From positions 111,933,307-111,997,306 of the forward strand of contig NC_057813.1 in NCBI RefSeq assembly GCF_018294505.1: a DNA stretch of 64,000 bases, written 5' to 3'. Positions 45,701 to 56,168 of the stretch are shown here, piece by piece; the stretch's first letter is position 1, and each line of letters opens with the position of its first letter. A program made the position numbers and the translations under genes. The notes under the pieces are model-generated. The model worked only from the letters and a program-made list of their open reading frames with translations, was not told where the DNA came from and searched no databases. The stretch is from Triticum aestivum. Lineage: Eukaryota > Streptophyta > Magnoliopsida > Poales > Poaceae.

Positions 45701-46740
45701 CGGCGGCCGTTGGATTGACATCCAACGGTTACGTCTGCTAGAATCGTTTGTTGACGTATATAATAACTAAAAAAATCTTGCATACGCATCAACTTAATAG
45801 GCCCACAAGTCAGACCATTCCCTCTTTTTTGAATAATTTATATATAGCTCATTGCAACTTCTTATGCAATTTATTGCAGTCCGTTTTTTTGGTTGGCCAG
45901 GGCCAATTTCGCATATTTCTGTGGGTTCCAAACTATTTTTAATACCAAAATGTCAAGCCAGATTTAAAGGACTTTGAAGATATATTTAAATTAGGTTAAT
46001 GCCCAGTGAAATAGGAATCTGAAAATGTGAAAAAATTCAGAAATTATAAAGTAATTGCCAATTTGTCATCTGTTTTTATATTTACAACCCATTTCATACT
46101 ACTTTCAAGATTTGCATGCGTCTTGAAAGAGTTGCAGCCCATCAGGGCGTAGAAAAATAAGTAGGCCTGGATAGGGTATTCTTCAGAAAAAATAAACTGG
46201 GCTCATTTTCACAAAGAAAAAATAGCTGGGCTGGTCACATGGTGAACATAAAATATAAGCCTGGGCTAGACGGGCCACAGCCCAGTTCAAACCCTGCTCC
46301 GTATCAACAATAACAAAAAATACTACTCGAGCAGCTACGTCCCAGGTGTCAGCCAATCTTGTGTTGTTCTCTTGTCTATTGACTATATACGCTCACAATG
46401 TCGTGGGTCCTAGATGTCAGGAAAACACTAGGAGGAAGCATTTTATTTTTCCATACGCTGACATGGTGGGCCCCTACTGTCATCCTTTCCACGTGCTTCC
46501 ACCGATTCCTGTTGTTTGTTGACCATGTTGACAATGCGAGAGGGCGGTGCCGCGGCGAGCGCACCAAAGCACACGGAGGACGACGGCGAGGCCTCGGACA
46601 TCGGCATTAACGATTTAGGTGACGGTGTGGCGGCGATGCATGCGCTGAGGCGTAGCCAGCTGTGGGAGGCGGAAGCAGGTGGCCCCGCCGGCGCTGGTTT
46701 GGTTTTGGTGGCCGGAGGAAGACATGACTGAAGAAACACA
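42739..46740 (+). mobile_element. CACTA transposon 5' terminal and subterminal region
   Basis: It begins with the tip CACTACAAAAAAAGACAC, preceded by TTT, inside copia RT codons. A long non-coding subterminal region follows, full of short repeats: about four CTGAACCCGA units (43100-43205), about fourteen variants of GGATGAACAG (43259-43670), several ~80-bp blocks with TTTTG-GGTA and CACACCCCTCCCGAT (43680-43930), and GGTGGGTCCCAGC-GTCAGGGGG units from 44300. Two long repeats start near 44480 and 45236, with a third diverged one near 46460. No transposase ORF and no matching 3' tip are seen. It may be truncated or non-autonomous. Confidence 0.8.
43259..43670. repeat. GGATGAACAG subterminal array in CACTA
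   Basis: About fourteen copies of GGATGAACAG or a one- to two-base variant at irregular 20-45 bp spacing, interleaved with CCCGTGGAGGG. By analogy with the short TNPA-binding repeats at the ends of En/Spm, these may be transposase-binding sites. Confidence 0.7.
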
Positions 46741-46860
46741 ACAAACTGTAAAAGCAGCAGGAGTACTTAACAACCTTAACTGAAACCAACATGGGCACTT
46801 AACAACCATAGCTGAAAGCGGTATGAGTACTTATACAGGTTCAATCGTACAAAGCACACC
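46741..46860. repeat. Two copies of a ~36-bp unit
   Basis: GTACTTAACAACC-TA-CTGAAA and GCACTTAACAACCATAGCTGA occur in tandem at the CACTA/B3-like junction. This may be the 3' flank of B3-like copy 1. Confidence 0.4.
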
Positions 46861-48480
46861 TTGAACAATGCTACTTTGCCTATAGTTAACCAAGGGTGAG
46901 GCCTCCAAGCCCCAGGACAAGGCCCAGGCGCCACCCCGCACATCCACAACCTTCTGAAAGCGGCTTCATCTTGCACTGTGGTCAATAAACAGGATATTCG
47001 CTTTAGAGCCATTGAAAAGTAGGAACATAATCTTCTGTCCTATTCTCCAAGATGGACGGGCCTTCATTATTCAAGACCACCCGTGAATAAGTATCTTTTC
47101 ACCTCCAAGGGGAATGGAGTAGGTCGACATAAACATCATGTTGTAACCAAGCGCAAGTCTGACCCAACCATGGCCAGGCATCTATATAGGAACAATAGAA
47201 CCGGGCAGTTTCTGTTTCAAGAAGATCACATCTATAAAACTGTGTATAAGCAATAGTTTATGAACAACATATATAACATAAAACAGCTCGTACCATAAGT
47301 TTCTCGACACAGTTGGACCTGTTCAACGAGTGCAACAGTGGCACACATATCCCACGTGGCCTTCCACCATTGAAACGCCCCACAAGGACCTCAAGACGAT
47401 CAATAAAGTGTAGGAACTTGTGGATGTCTTCCCAGTCAACTTCAGTGCCATCAGTAGCAGCCGAGTTATTACAGAATAACAAACAAGTAGCCTGCTTAAC
47501 TCTGAAAAAACCTACACATGATACCAATTATAAGAAAATATTAGTTAGAAGTAGCATCTTCGTGAGAGATTTGTTGCTACTTCTGAAGTTAAATTGTGAT
47601 TAGTTAGACAGAATAGGTGGATTGAGAAGTAATCGAGGCAACAAGCAAGAACCAGATACAAAACTAACATGGATGAACAATTGGAACGATGTCGGGGTGG
47701 AAGACCGTAGTGAAGATGAGACCAGGTTCTGCTATTTCCATCAAAATTTGTGCGCCAACTTTCAGTCGGTAACACCTGAGAAAGTTTATCCAAGTTCGGC
47801 CATAAAAAAGCAGCGATCTTCTTGGTTCATGAACCCAACTCGGAACTTATATCCATGGCTTGTCTTCACTGTGACCATTAAACTGGTGTATTCAGTTATG
47901 GCAAGGTCGAGCATCTTGAGTACATGTGTTCTGGCAGAGCAAATAATGCACTGCAGGAAAAATAATATGAGAACACAATGTATTCCCTATCCAAATCTAG
48001 AAATAACTTCCTCCTTCATGTTAGTGTTGACCAGCGTACTAGTAGTACCTTTTATCCAAATATAGTAATCCAAATTTCCAAATTAGTCGACAATATGTTA
48101 AAAAAATCCACCCTCCCAGATAGAAAAGAGGATTCTAGGAACATACTGTGTGCATTTTAAAATCCTATGTTAGGATGAGAAGGAACAAGTGTGGCATCTC
48201 GCCGAGGGCGCAGAAACCTGTAGGGTCCTCACACTTTGGGCACTGCAAATGAAACACACTAGATTCAGTAGGAAGAAAAATGCATCAACGGCGGCGGCTA
48301 CCATCCTAGGATTACCCGCGACCAAGGGACTTAGATTTATCGGGGATGGATGAAGAATTCGTACCTGGTTCTCCATGAGAAAACCCTATGCAATCGTCGA
48401 GAGGGGGTTTTCTCTGAACAAGCAGACCAGGGAGAAAGGGATTCAGGCCCAGTGAAATATTGCCGCTTCGTCCGTCCAGC
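46760..48480 (-). pseudogene. B3-domain-like (REM-type) gene remnant, copy 1
   Basis: Possible exons on the minus strand: ATG at 48376 (MENQ, donor at 48365); 48242-48218 (CPKCEDPTG); about 47960-47670, with SLMVTVKTSHGYKFRVGF, an in-frame stop, then after a shift FLRCYRLKVGAQILMEI; 47510-47294; and about 47190-46990 with IGQKIMFLLFNGSKANILFI. The pattern of a tryptophan/phenylalanine helix followed by GD- or GQ-x-hydrophobic and an ILFI-type strand is that of the B3 fold. A C-x2-C start occurs in rice REM B3 proteins. B3 proteins are nuclear DNA-binding factors. The gene model is uncertain and at least one frameshift is present. Confidence 0.45.
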
Positions 48481-48640
48481 TTACTGCTAAAGCTGGAAGG
48501 GGGGGTGTGATTTGACAGCTCATTGGGCATTACTACGGCGCTACGACCGGGATGTGTCTACCGTGCAGTTGTGCACTCTAATTTGTGCATATGGCATGTG
48601 GACCCCGTTGCCGGATGCCCACATATCAGCGAAAGGAAGT
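48470..48640 (-). promoter_or_regulatory. Conserved upstream block, copy 1
   Basis: It contains CAGCTTACTGCT, TGACAGCTCATTGGGCATTA and GGCGCTACGACCG. The same blocks in the same order are at 50630-50790, and a weaker match is at 52600-52690. Each lies just upstream of a minus-strand gene remnant, so it is likely an ancestral promoter/5' leader. Confidence 0.65.
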
Positions 48641-49449
48641 AGAAATACATGAGTAACTAGTTACACATAAATATATTTTTGACAGAGAGATACTCCCTCT
48701 ATAAAGAAATATACAAATCTTTTATATCACAACTTTATACATAAGAAAAATCAAGGGGAATATATATAACATATATAATTATAAAAACAGAGTTGTTTTT
48801 AACACAGTATAGACGAGTTGGTGATGATGGTGTGCCTGCCATCCTGTAATATAGGCCGTCCGATTTATATCTTATGGATAGGAAGGAAACTATGGCAATT
48901 TTGCAAAAAGGTACCCACACACCTCTCCACATTTGCAAATAAGGGCTTCCCTCGTTCATCCTTTTCTCTCACAAGATAAAATACTCATACAAATGCATCT
49001 TAATGTTACGTGCAACGCATGGGTATTATGGGGGTTCAACTTTTTTTTGAGGTTTTTTTAGGTTTTTTTAGGGGTCATATGGGGGTTCACCTGAGAATAT
49101 AATACTCAGACCGGCTCACAGTTCTGGACTTTGGGCCATAGGCCCACCCTGCATGTTTGGGGGCTCATGTGTTCTACCTCAGCGCTTTTCATATTGCAAG
49201 CGATCGGTACGGCGCTGGTTATTGATGTTGTTGCAAGGCGAATACACAAAATTGAATGAAGCACGACATCTGTTGGAATGAAATCGAACGACAGTTCCTA
49301 ACCAGCAATGAGAGTTGCAATTCTATCAATGATATACCATGTGATAAATAATACTGTCGTACTACTTATACATACATGACACTTCTTTCACCATGCCAGA
49401 TTATTACATCAAAATCTCCCAGAGGATAGATCAGTTCGGCTGTTGCGTG
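48641..49449. other. Spacer between B3-like copies
   Basis: AT-rich, without a gene. TACTCCCTCTATAAAG at 48690 is a single MITE-like end, and ACGTGCAACGCATGGGTA at 49010 recalls the end of an unclassified repeat. Confidence 0.35.
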
Positions 49450-50575
49450 CTGCTACTGAAGAATTTCAAAGTTGATTTGGACCAGCTCTCCTTGCCGAGA
49501 AAGTTTGATTTTGACATCATCCCCTATGGCAAGATATGATTTAGATTTGAACCTTGACCATCCTTTAGCATCAATCATCATGCGACCATCCTTTGTACTT
49601 ACGGTATATTGAGCAGGTTCATTCACACCAAGGTTGCGCATGGTAAGAGAAACTTGGCCGCGGTGGCCCGTATTGTTGAACGACTCCCTCGTTGCTCTAG
49701 GAGTTCAGGACACGTGGCGACAAGGACACAACAGCTGGATAGTTTAGCAGTAGAACTCATCCCCAGGTCTTCCAGTTCACACGGCATGACTTTGAGAACT
49801 TCATCTTCACCTCAGACCTGGTTCTAATTCAAACAGAAACCATATTTTATTACTATCTCCTGTCAGAAATATAAGATGATTTTCGATATTATACTCCATA
49901 TATGACTACATATACGCACAGAAATGAGTGAACAAAGACACTAGAACATGTCTTCAAAGGCATGAGAGCAGAGGGATTATCCATAACACAAGTTACCGAG
50001 GCAAATATACCCTCTTCAAAGGTAGCATTGATGTTCATAAAGTACTCCCTCCGTCCCAAAATTCTTGTCTTAGATTTGTCTAGATACGAATGTATCAAGT
50101 CACATCCGTATCTAGACAAATCACATCCGTATCTAGACAAATCACATCCGTATCTAGACAAATCACATCCGTATCTAGACAAATCTAAGACAAGAAATTT
50201 GGGACAGAGGGAGTAGTCGAAAGTAATCTATAAGAAATCAGTGTCAACCTCTCGCATGTTTTGGTCAAAAGAGGAATTTAGAACCGTCATTTGGCACACA
50301 AAAATCACATGCAAGATCACCCAGAAAGTTGTACTACTAGTACTAGTACTTCGTGTTAGATGAAAAAACACGATCAAGATTGAGAAAAAGATCGTCAAGA
50401 AGAGATATTACCTAAACTTGCTTAATGAGGGATCCCGGAGAGGGGGGCTTGGACAGAGCGATGGCCTGGAGCTTGTCTGTGGTAGTCTCGGCGGGGTGCT
50501 TGCGCTTCTTTGTACCATGAGCCTCGATGGTTTTGTCCAGAGCCATAGACATCACGTCGGCCGGTGCTCCAGCGT
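49450..50575 (-). pseudogene. B3-domain-like gene remnant, copy 2
   Basis: The first exon from ATG 50575 gives MDAGAPADVMSMALDKTI and a basic KKRKHP stretch (possible nuclear localisation signal). It runs to about 50410, where a stop adjoins a GT. The last exon, 49641-49453, ends with GWSRFKSKSYLAIGDDVKIK and LVQINFEILQ, then TAG. This is the C-terminal half of a B3-like fold (GW-xx-F, L-xx-GD-x-hydrophobic, final strand). The exons between are not clear. A Stowaway MITE (50045-50213) sits in its putative intron. Confidence 0.45.
50045..50213. mobile_element. Stowaway MITE with internal 21-bp array
   Basis: The ends CTCCCTCCGTCCCAAA and TTTGGGACAGAGGGAG are inverted and flanked by TA (50043-50044, 50214-50215). 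The ~169-bp element contains four identical head-to-tail 21-bp units (50101-50184) with CACATCCGTATCTAGACAAA. Confidence 0.9.
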
Positions 50576-50629
50576 CCATCCAAGAGAGGAAGCTGAGAGA
50601 GAAGAGTGAAATGATGGTTGCTTCGTCTG

Positions 50630-50790
50630 TCCAACTTACTGCTGGAAAAGAGGTTTTTTTAATTTGACGGCTCATTGGGCATTACTGCGGCGCTTCGATC
50701 GAGGTATTCTACCGTCACTGTACTATGGAGTAATTTAGTGCATGGCTGGTGGATCCCGATGCTGGCTGTCCCACACGTCGGCGAAAGTGA
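50630..50790 (-). promoter_or_regulatory. Conserved upstream block, copy 2
   Basis: CAACTTACTGCTGG, TGACGGCTCATTGGGCATTA and GGCGCTTCGATCG correspond in order and spacing to 48470-48640. Confidence 0.65.
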
Positions 50791-51537
50791 GTAATTTAGT
50801 GCATGGCTGGAGGAGGATCCGCACGGTAGAGTGTGTCCACTATTTTTTGAAGAAAAAATTATTACAACAAGCGTTTCCACTCTTACGACGGAGGAGTGCG
50901 AAACACGGCAGCCACTTGAACATACACAATGCTCCTACTACTAGGCATGTGCAGTGGTTCATACATCAGTACTACATAATCTTGTTGCTAGTGTAGTAAG
51001 ATATGACAATAACAAATGATGTCGTGCGCATGTCAACTATATGAACAATAATGTAGTAACATAGTACCGCTTTTTTGACTGTCCGGTCGAGAATGAACGG
51101 TGAGATCAATGTTAACAGAACTAGGTCTACATCGCATGGAGAGTATGGTGCTATAGTACTCCATGAAACATGAAACATATGAAGCACGAATAGTGCTAGG
51201 CAGGGTGTATGAAGGGTGCACGGGATGGGAGCAAAAGTTCCCTTTCGACCCACTTTTGGGTGTTTGGCAGAGTGCATGAAGGGTGCATGAGTCCATACTA
51301 GTAGGTTAACACAAATACACGAAGAGGGAACAACTATATTGAGATGAGAACGCAACCAAACACACCCACACGCTTTGTGCTATAGTGACTGGTCTGCACC
51401 GTCTGAGTTTGATCCAACAGTCATGTTGCGCCAAGACATGGACATGCCCATGCAGAGGGCGCCTAAACACCATCGAAGTCCCTCTGCTTCTCGAGGTGCA
51501 TGACGCTGGTGATGCAGGGCGCAACCGCCCGCAGAGC
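50791..51537. other. Spacer downstream of the coiled-coil gene
   Basis: No gene is seen. It has two copies of GCAGGGTGTATGAAGGGTGC-like sequence (about 51200 and 51269). It probably includes the 3' flank of the coiled-coil remnant. Confidence 0.35.
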
Positions 51538-52166
51538 CTACTCCCGGTCGACGGGAGCCAGCTCGTCAAAGATGGCGTCCAATGGCACGAATGGATTTCG
51601 ATGACGGAGCCCTGAAAGGATTCGCCCGACAACGGAGATGGCAGCCTGCAACCCCTCCTTGTCCAGCTCCGCCCCCACCATCCCGCGGAGATGGCTCAGC
51701 TCCTCAAAGATATAGGTGAAGAAGGAGACCAAGTCAGGAAGCCGCGGCTCATTGAAGTTGACCGGGTGGTCGAACAGGTTTAGCCCGATGGCCGGCATGG
51801 TCGCGCTGGCACGACGGTAGACATCAGCAGCCGCAACACGTGTGTGGCAACTTGGTTCACCAAGTGGCTGAGGCTATCCTGGACCTCGTCACGATCGGCC
51901 TGCTCGCGCTCCAACCAGCTCCCCTGACGGCCTATCGTATCTCCTGCTTTCTGCAGCAACGCCGCCGACGCCTCGAGTATCTTTGTGGTGGACGCTTGCC
52001 GCTTTTGAAGCTCCGTGAACTCCCACACATAATGGAGGGGCATGGCACTCCTATCCTCCTTGAGCTCACTGAGCTCCACGTCCTTGGCCCTGAGCTCCGC
52101 ATCCTTGGCCTGGAGCTCCTGTGTCAGGCGCCTCACCTTGAACTCTGTGATCTGCTGCGCCGCCAT
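51538..52166 (-). pseudogene. Coiled-coil hypothetical protein, frameshifted
   Basis: From ATG 52166 the protein starts MAAQQITEFKVRRLTQEL and has a heptad-rich segment (AKDAELRAKDVELSELKED), then LQKRQASTTKILEASAALL, to about 51830. A one-base shift carries the reading into the second frame, which continues LNLFDHPVNFNEPRLPDLV, a helical FFTYIFEELSHLRGMVGAEL and ILSGLRHRNPFVPLDAIF, to a TAG at 51538. I do not recognise the family. The predicted structure is an N-terminal coiled coil plus a helical domain. A conserved upstream block like those of the B3-like copies lies 5' at 52600-52690. Confidence 0.5.
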
Positions 52167-52599
52167 GGCATGAGGTAGAAGCAATGGGGAGAGGAAGCAA
52201 AGGGGGCGAAACGGCTGAAAGGCAATGCAATCTACGGGAAGGCAGAGGGAGCCAGCCGAGGAGCGAGGAATCTTTTGGTTTTCACCATGGTAAAACACTA
52301 GTCGACGACTTCTCACATCAGGGAGCAGTGGGTTTTACAGGCGGAGTCATCGTGACTAATTGCTGGCGCGCCTGCTCCTATCAATCAAAAAATTAAAAAT
52401 CCTGCCGCGCCTGCTCCCGTCAATCAAAAAAATTAAAAATCCTGCCGCACCCAAGCACCAAAGCAACGCCGCAGTGGATATTTAAATTTACCTGCCAGCA
52501 AGTAGATAAAAAAGGGGTGGAAAACCAATTGTGGCGGAGGCCTAGCTAATCGGTCGAACTAGCCCAACTAGCTAGCCACTGTGCTTCACTGATGTACTC

Positions 52600-52690
52600 G
52601 GCAGGAAAGGTGGTCTTTCGTGATTTGATGACTCATTTACTTGCTTCGGCGCTACGACCGAGGAGGACCCAGAAAACGCGCGGTAGGGCG
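52600..52690 (-). promoter_or_regulatory. Conserved upstream block, copy 3 (weak)
   Basis: CGTGATTTGATGACTCATTT and CGGCGCTACGACCGAGGAG resemble the blocks at 48470 and 50630. It is followed by a ~72-bp duplication (GCGGTAGGG-GT-CCACGTC) at about 52661-52800. Confidence 0.45.
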
Positions 52691-52699
52691 TCCCACGTC

Positions 52700-53004
52700 A
52701 GGAAGAATATATGCGTGCACCACCCGGGAGGACCCCGAAACCACGCGGTAGGGTGTGCCACGTCTCGGCACGGAGGAAAAATGTGCGTGTAAAAATATAC
52801 TGTATCAGATGTAGTACCTATGGTTCGACCTCAGGACCCAGCCATTCGATCGAAAACACCCCACTGCCACACAGCTTCATCATGCTAACGTGGCAGAGAG
52901 GATAGGTGTGGTTAGCTCCGTCTCGACCAGCCACAGCATCTCTTGTTCTAGGTGATTCTTCTATTTTCCAAGCTTTTTTAGTTGTAATAACACCATGGCA
53001 AGCT
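52700..53004. other. Spacer
   Basis: Nothing recognisable apart from the end of the ~72-bp duplication. Confidence 0.3.
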
Positions 53005-53429
53005 AGCGCCGCTCTTCATGTGTGCCCGTGCAAAGGTTAGACGATGGAGAGGAGAGAGAGATCGCAGACCTGGGACCCACCAGTAAGTGAGTCAACGGTC
53101 ATGCATGTGTTGACGAGGCACTCCCTCTACTCTACTCAACGTAATACTGTATAGAATCAAGTTATGGGAAAAAGCCAACAACCGTTGTTGTTTTAGGCTA
53201 TCGACTTACGGTTTGTAGTCCAGGTTGCCAGTTCGAATCTCATCTTTCAGATTTGTTAGTTTTAGGTCCAAATTTGATTGATGACAAGTGGGACCCCCGT
53301 GTGTTGTTCCGATATTTCAGTGTAGGATGGTTTTTTTGAACAAACACATTGCGCGGTTAAACAAGTAACGACACGAGTTACACATATTTTGCAAGTTTAC
53401 GAACAAAAATGACAGCGGCATAGATTATC

Positions 53430-54340
53430 ACATCCATCCTGCAACTTAGATGCTATGGTGATACGAGTTTTTACACCGTTGGAAGTGAGATCTAATGGCT
53501 TTGGAGTAGTCTTTGTAATTATGCGCAATTTCCAAACTCTCCAAAGGTTTTTTTGCAAATAAAACATTCAAGCCTTGTGTGTGCCGCTGCATCTTGGATT
53601 CAACGGCTCCCCGTTGCTCATATTAGGTGCTCTCCATAGCTTAATTACCCGCTACGGTGATATGAGCATCTAGGTCATATGATCAGTGATCAGATGGCAC
53701 ACGCGTAGTACTTGTACTTTCTGCGCAATTCCCAAACTCTGTCAGCCGTATATTGCAAAAACATTCAAACCTACTGCTGTGGGCCATTAGATCTCCGTGA
53801 ACTCGTATCACCATAGAATCTATGGTGCGGGAGCACCTCATATTCTCCCGTGCAAGAAAACATAAGGTGCTCTCGCAACTTGGATGCTATGGTGATACGA
53901 GCTTCGAGGTCATTTGATCTGAGATCCAATGGCATCTGAGCAGTCTTCGTGCTTGTAAGCAGTGGCCGAACTCTTTGGGGGCTTTTCTGCAAAAAAAATC
54001 ATTCGAACCACCGAGGAGGTGTTGGGTCACAAATCCAACGACTCCGAAGAGCTTGTATCACCAAAGCATCTAAGGTGTGGTAGCACATGATATTCTTACA
54101 TACTGATGTCCTCCTTCATCTTAGTGCTATGGTGATATGAGCTTCGAGGTCGTTGGATATGGGATCCAAGGGCATCTGAGTAGTGTTTGTACAAATTGTG
54201 TGCAATTCTCAAACTCATCAAGGCTTCCTATAAAAATATTAAGACATCATGTGAGCTGCTATATCTCAGATCTACAAGCTCCAAGCAACTCGTATCGGCA
54301 TATAGCATCTAAGGTATGGGGGCACATGATATTCTCCCGG
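53430..54340. repeat. Array of four ~225-bp imperfect palindromes
   Basis: Units start near 53430, 53655, 53876 and 54101. Each begins with GATGCTATGGTGATACGAGC or a variant and ends with the near-complement CTCGTATCACCATAG-ATCTA, then CACATGATATTCT. Each unit is therefore a foldback, repeated head to tail. No ORF is maintained. Confidence 0.7.
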
Positions 54341-54580
54341 GGAGGAGGGGTGGGGGTGCACAACCAATTGGTGGTTGGGAGGGTGGGGACAAATATAATC
54401 CAAACAACCCTAAACGGAGCTTCACAATTTTATCTAAGGTCGAGGGATTGACCCCCGACAATCATAGCTCCGCCTAAACACAACATTTGCATGTACTGTA
54501 GTGCTAGACTTAATATTCACGTTTCAGTTTCCTGTTCATTTTGAATATTGAATTGAGGGCCATGCATGTCTTATGTTTTA

Positions 54581-54740
54581 CTCCCTTCGTTCCTAAATAT
54601 TAGTCTTTTTAGAGATTTCAAATGGACTGGCACATACAGATGCATATAGACATATTTTAGAGTGTAGATTCACTCATTTTGCTCTGTATGTAGTCACTTG
54701 TTGAAATCTCTAAAAGACTAATATTTAGGAACAAAAGGAG
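54581..54740. mobile_element. Stowaway MITE (160 bp) with TA target duplication
   Basis: Long inverted ends: CTCCCTTCGTTCCTAAATAT at the left and ATATTTAGGAACAAAAGGAG at the right, extending inward through AGTCTTTT-AGAGATTT. TA lies at 54579-54580 and 54741-54742. The paralogous site near 59795 has no insertion. Confidence 0.92.
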
Positions 54741-55020
54741 TATTTTTTAATTCGTGTCATACATGCATGGTTTGGAAAAGTAGATGGACTATACTTATTG
54801 GATTGTTGTTGTGTTTGTGTGTGTGTCTCTCTCTCTCTCTCTCTGTGTGTGGTCATATGCTTGGTACACACAAAGTTTTCTCACCTCCATATTTTTCATC
54901 TTTTAAATTTGAATTTGCATTGAAAAACTTAGAAGGGATACCACTGAAATGTGAAATCCACGTTGAGGTCACTATATCACAAACTCACACTAATTCAACA
55001 ACTCGTCATAAATCAATTCC

Positions 55021-56168
55021 CACATTGAGATTAGTATTTGCAAGGAAAATACGAGCATTGTAATACACATAGATTCGTTTGGCAATTTAAAAGGTTCCTT
55101 TCGTATTCTCGAATGGTAGGACCCAACAGCGTACCAGCCAGACCTTGGCTCATGTTGATCCTATAAAAAAACGGGCTCGTGTCCTTCTGGTGGCGTGCGT
55201 GGTACGCACATTAGGCAACCCCAACCAGTTGAGCCTTCTTGTTTCAAGTCGAAATATCTAGCGGCCAGAATTCCAGCCCTAGGAAATTCCCCTTATGTCC
55301 CCGGTCCACAATGACTACCGATGAACAGGGATGCTTTAGTAACTAGACAACATTACCTACCGTGCCGAGCACGGTTCAATTCCCTCGGTCGCCGCTTGCC
55401 AAGGTCACCTGTCAACTGCATTGCCTAGTACTACTACTACTATACCAAGATGAGCACATAATTGAGCCCGTTTGTTCGTGCCTAGTACTTGAGTTAATAT
55501 ATCATGCAATGCAATGGTACGGAGGGATTATCTGTTTACTCTGCATATATAACTTGTCTGAAGTATAACTAAGCAAAATGTTTGACCAAATCCTTTCTTA
55601 AGAAATACAACAGGACAGATGTATGTCTTGAAAATTTATTGCATGATGCAGGTTATGATAATATTTTGAATCCTGGATCTTAAATTTTAGAAAATCCAAA
55701 AGTGACCATAAATTCTTGAAACTGAGCATGGTCACGTGATCTGGCACAAATATTACTTCGTAATTTTTTTCTTCAATTTGAGACAAGTTGCTTATGACAA
55801 GTTGCACAAATGAAGAGCCAAGGTATTTTGGAACAAAGACCTGTCACATTAAGGCGAACACTTTCACTATTGAAACCGTGGACGTTTACGTGCCGCCACG
55901 AGTCCCACTTCTCATCGGCAGGTGCCGTCCGAGAAAGCGTGTGAGTCGATGGGAGGCATGCGAGTAGACCACTGTGCAGGCTCACCGGGAGGCGAGCCCT
56001 TTGACCAGGCTCCGTCGCCCACCTTCGTCCCAACTGATCCCACTTTTAAGGTCACCGGCGCCGCAGTTTAAAATCAACCCCGCTCTACCCGGTATCGCTA
56101 CAATCTTCTCTCTTCCTCTTCGATTCTCTTGTCGTCTACCTCCAACCAGCCTGACCTAAACGTACTCC
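55021..56168. other. Spacer upstream of the duplicated hypothetical gene
   Basis: No gene is recognised to about 55970. From 55976 the leader of the small hypothetical gene begins, with pyrimidine-rich ATCTTCTCTCTTCCTC before the ATG at 56169. The same leader recurs at about 56738-56930. Confidence 0.5.

Larger units (their letters stand above)
53005..55020. repeat. Paralogous ~2-kb segment, copy 1
   Basis: It shares scattered blocks in the same order with 58020-60060: CCCACCAGTAAGTGA, GGTCCAAATTTG-TT-ATGACA, CATAGCTCCG-C, AACAACATTTG-ATGTA (near 54480), AATTCGTG-CATACA, AAAAGTTTTCTCAC-ACCAT and TG-AATCCACGTT. It is interrupted by a four-unit palindromic array and a MITE that copy 2 lacks. 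It is either two copies of one unclassified element or a segmental duplication. Confidence 0.7.

Noticed and set aside
45193..45792. Minus-strand ORF of 199 codons in CACTA
   Set aside because: It spans a non-coding higher-order repeat. The equivalent ORFs in other units differ in frame and length.
50101..50184. Regular 21-bp repeats considered as a CRISPR-like array
   Set aside because: The units are directly abutting without spacers, lie inside a MITE, and the genome is eukaryotic.
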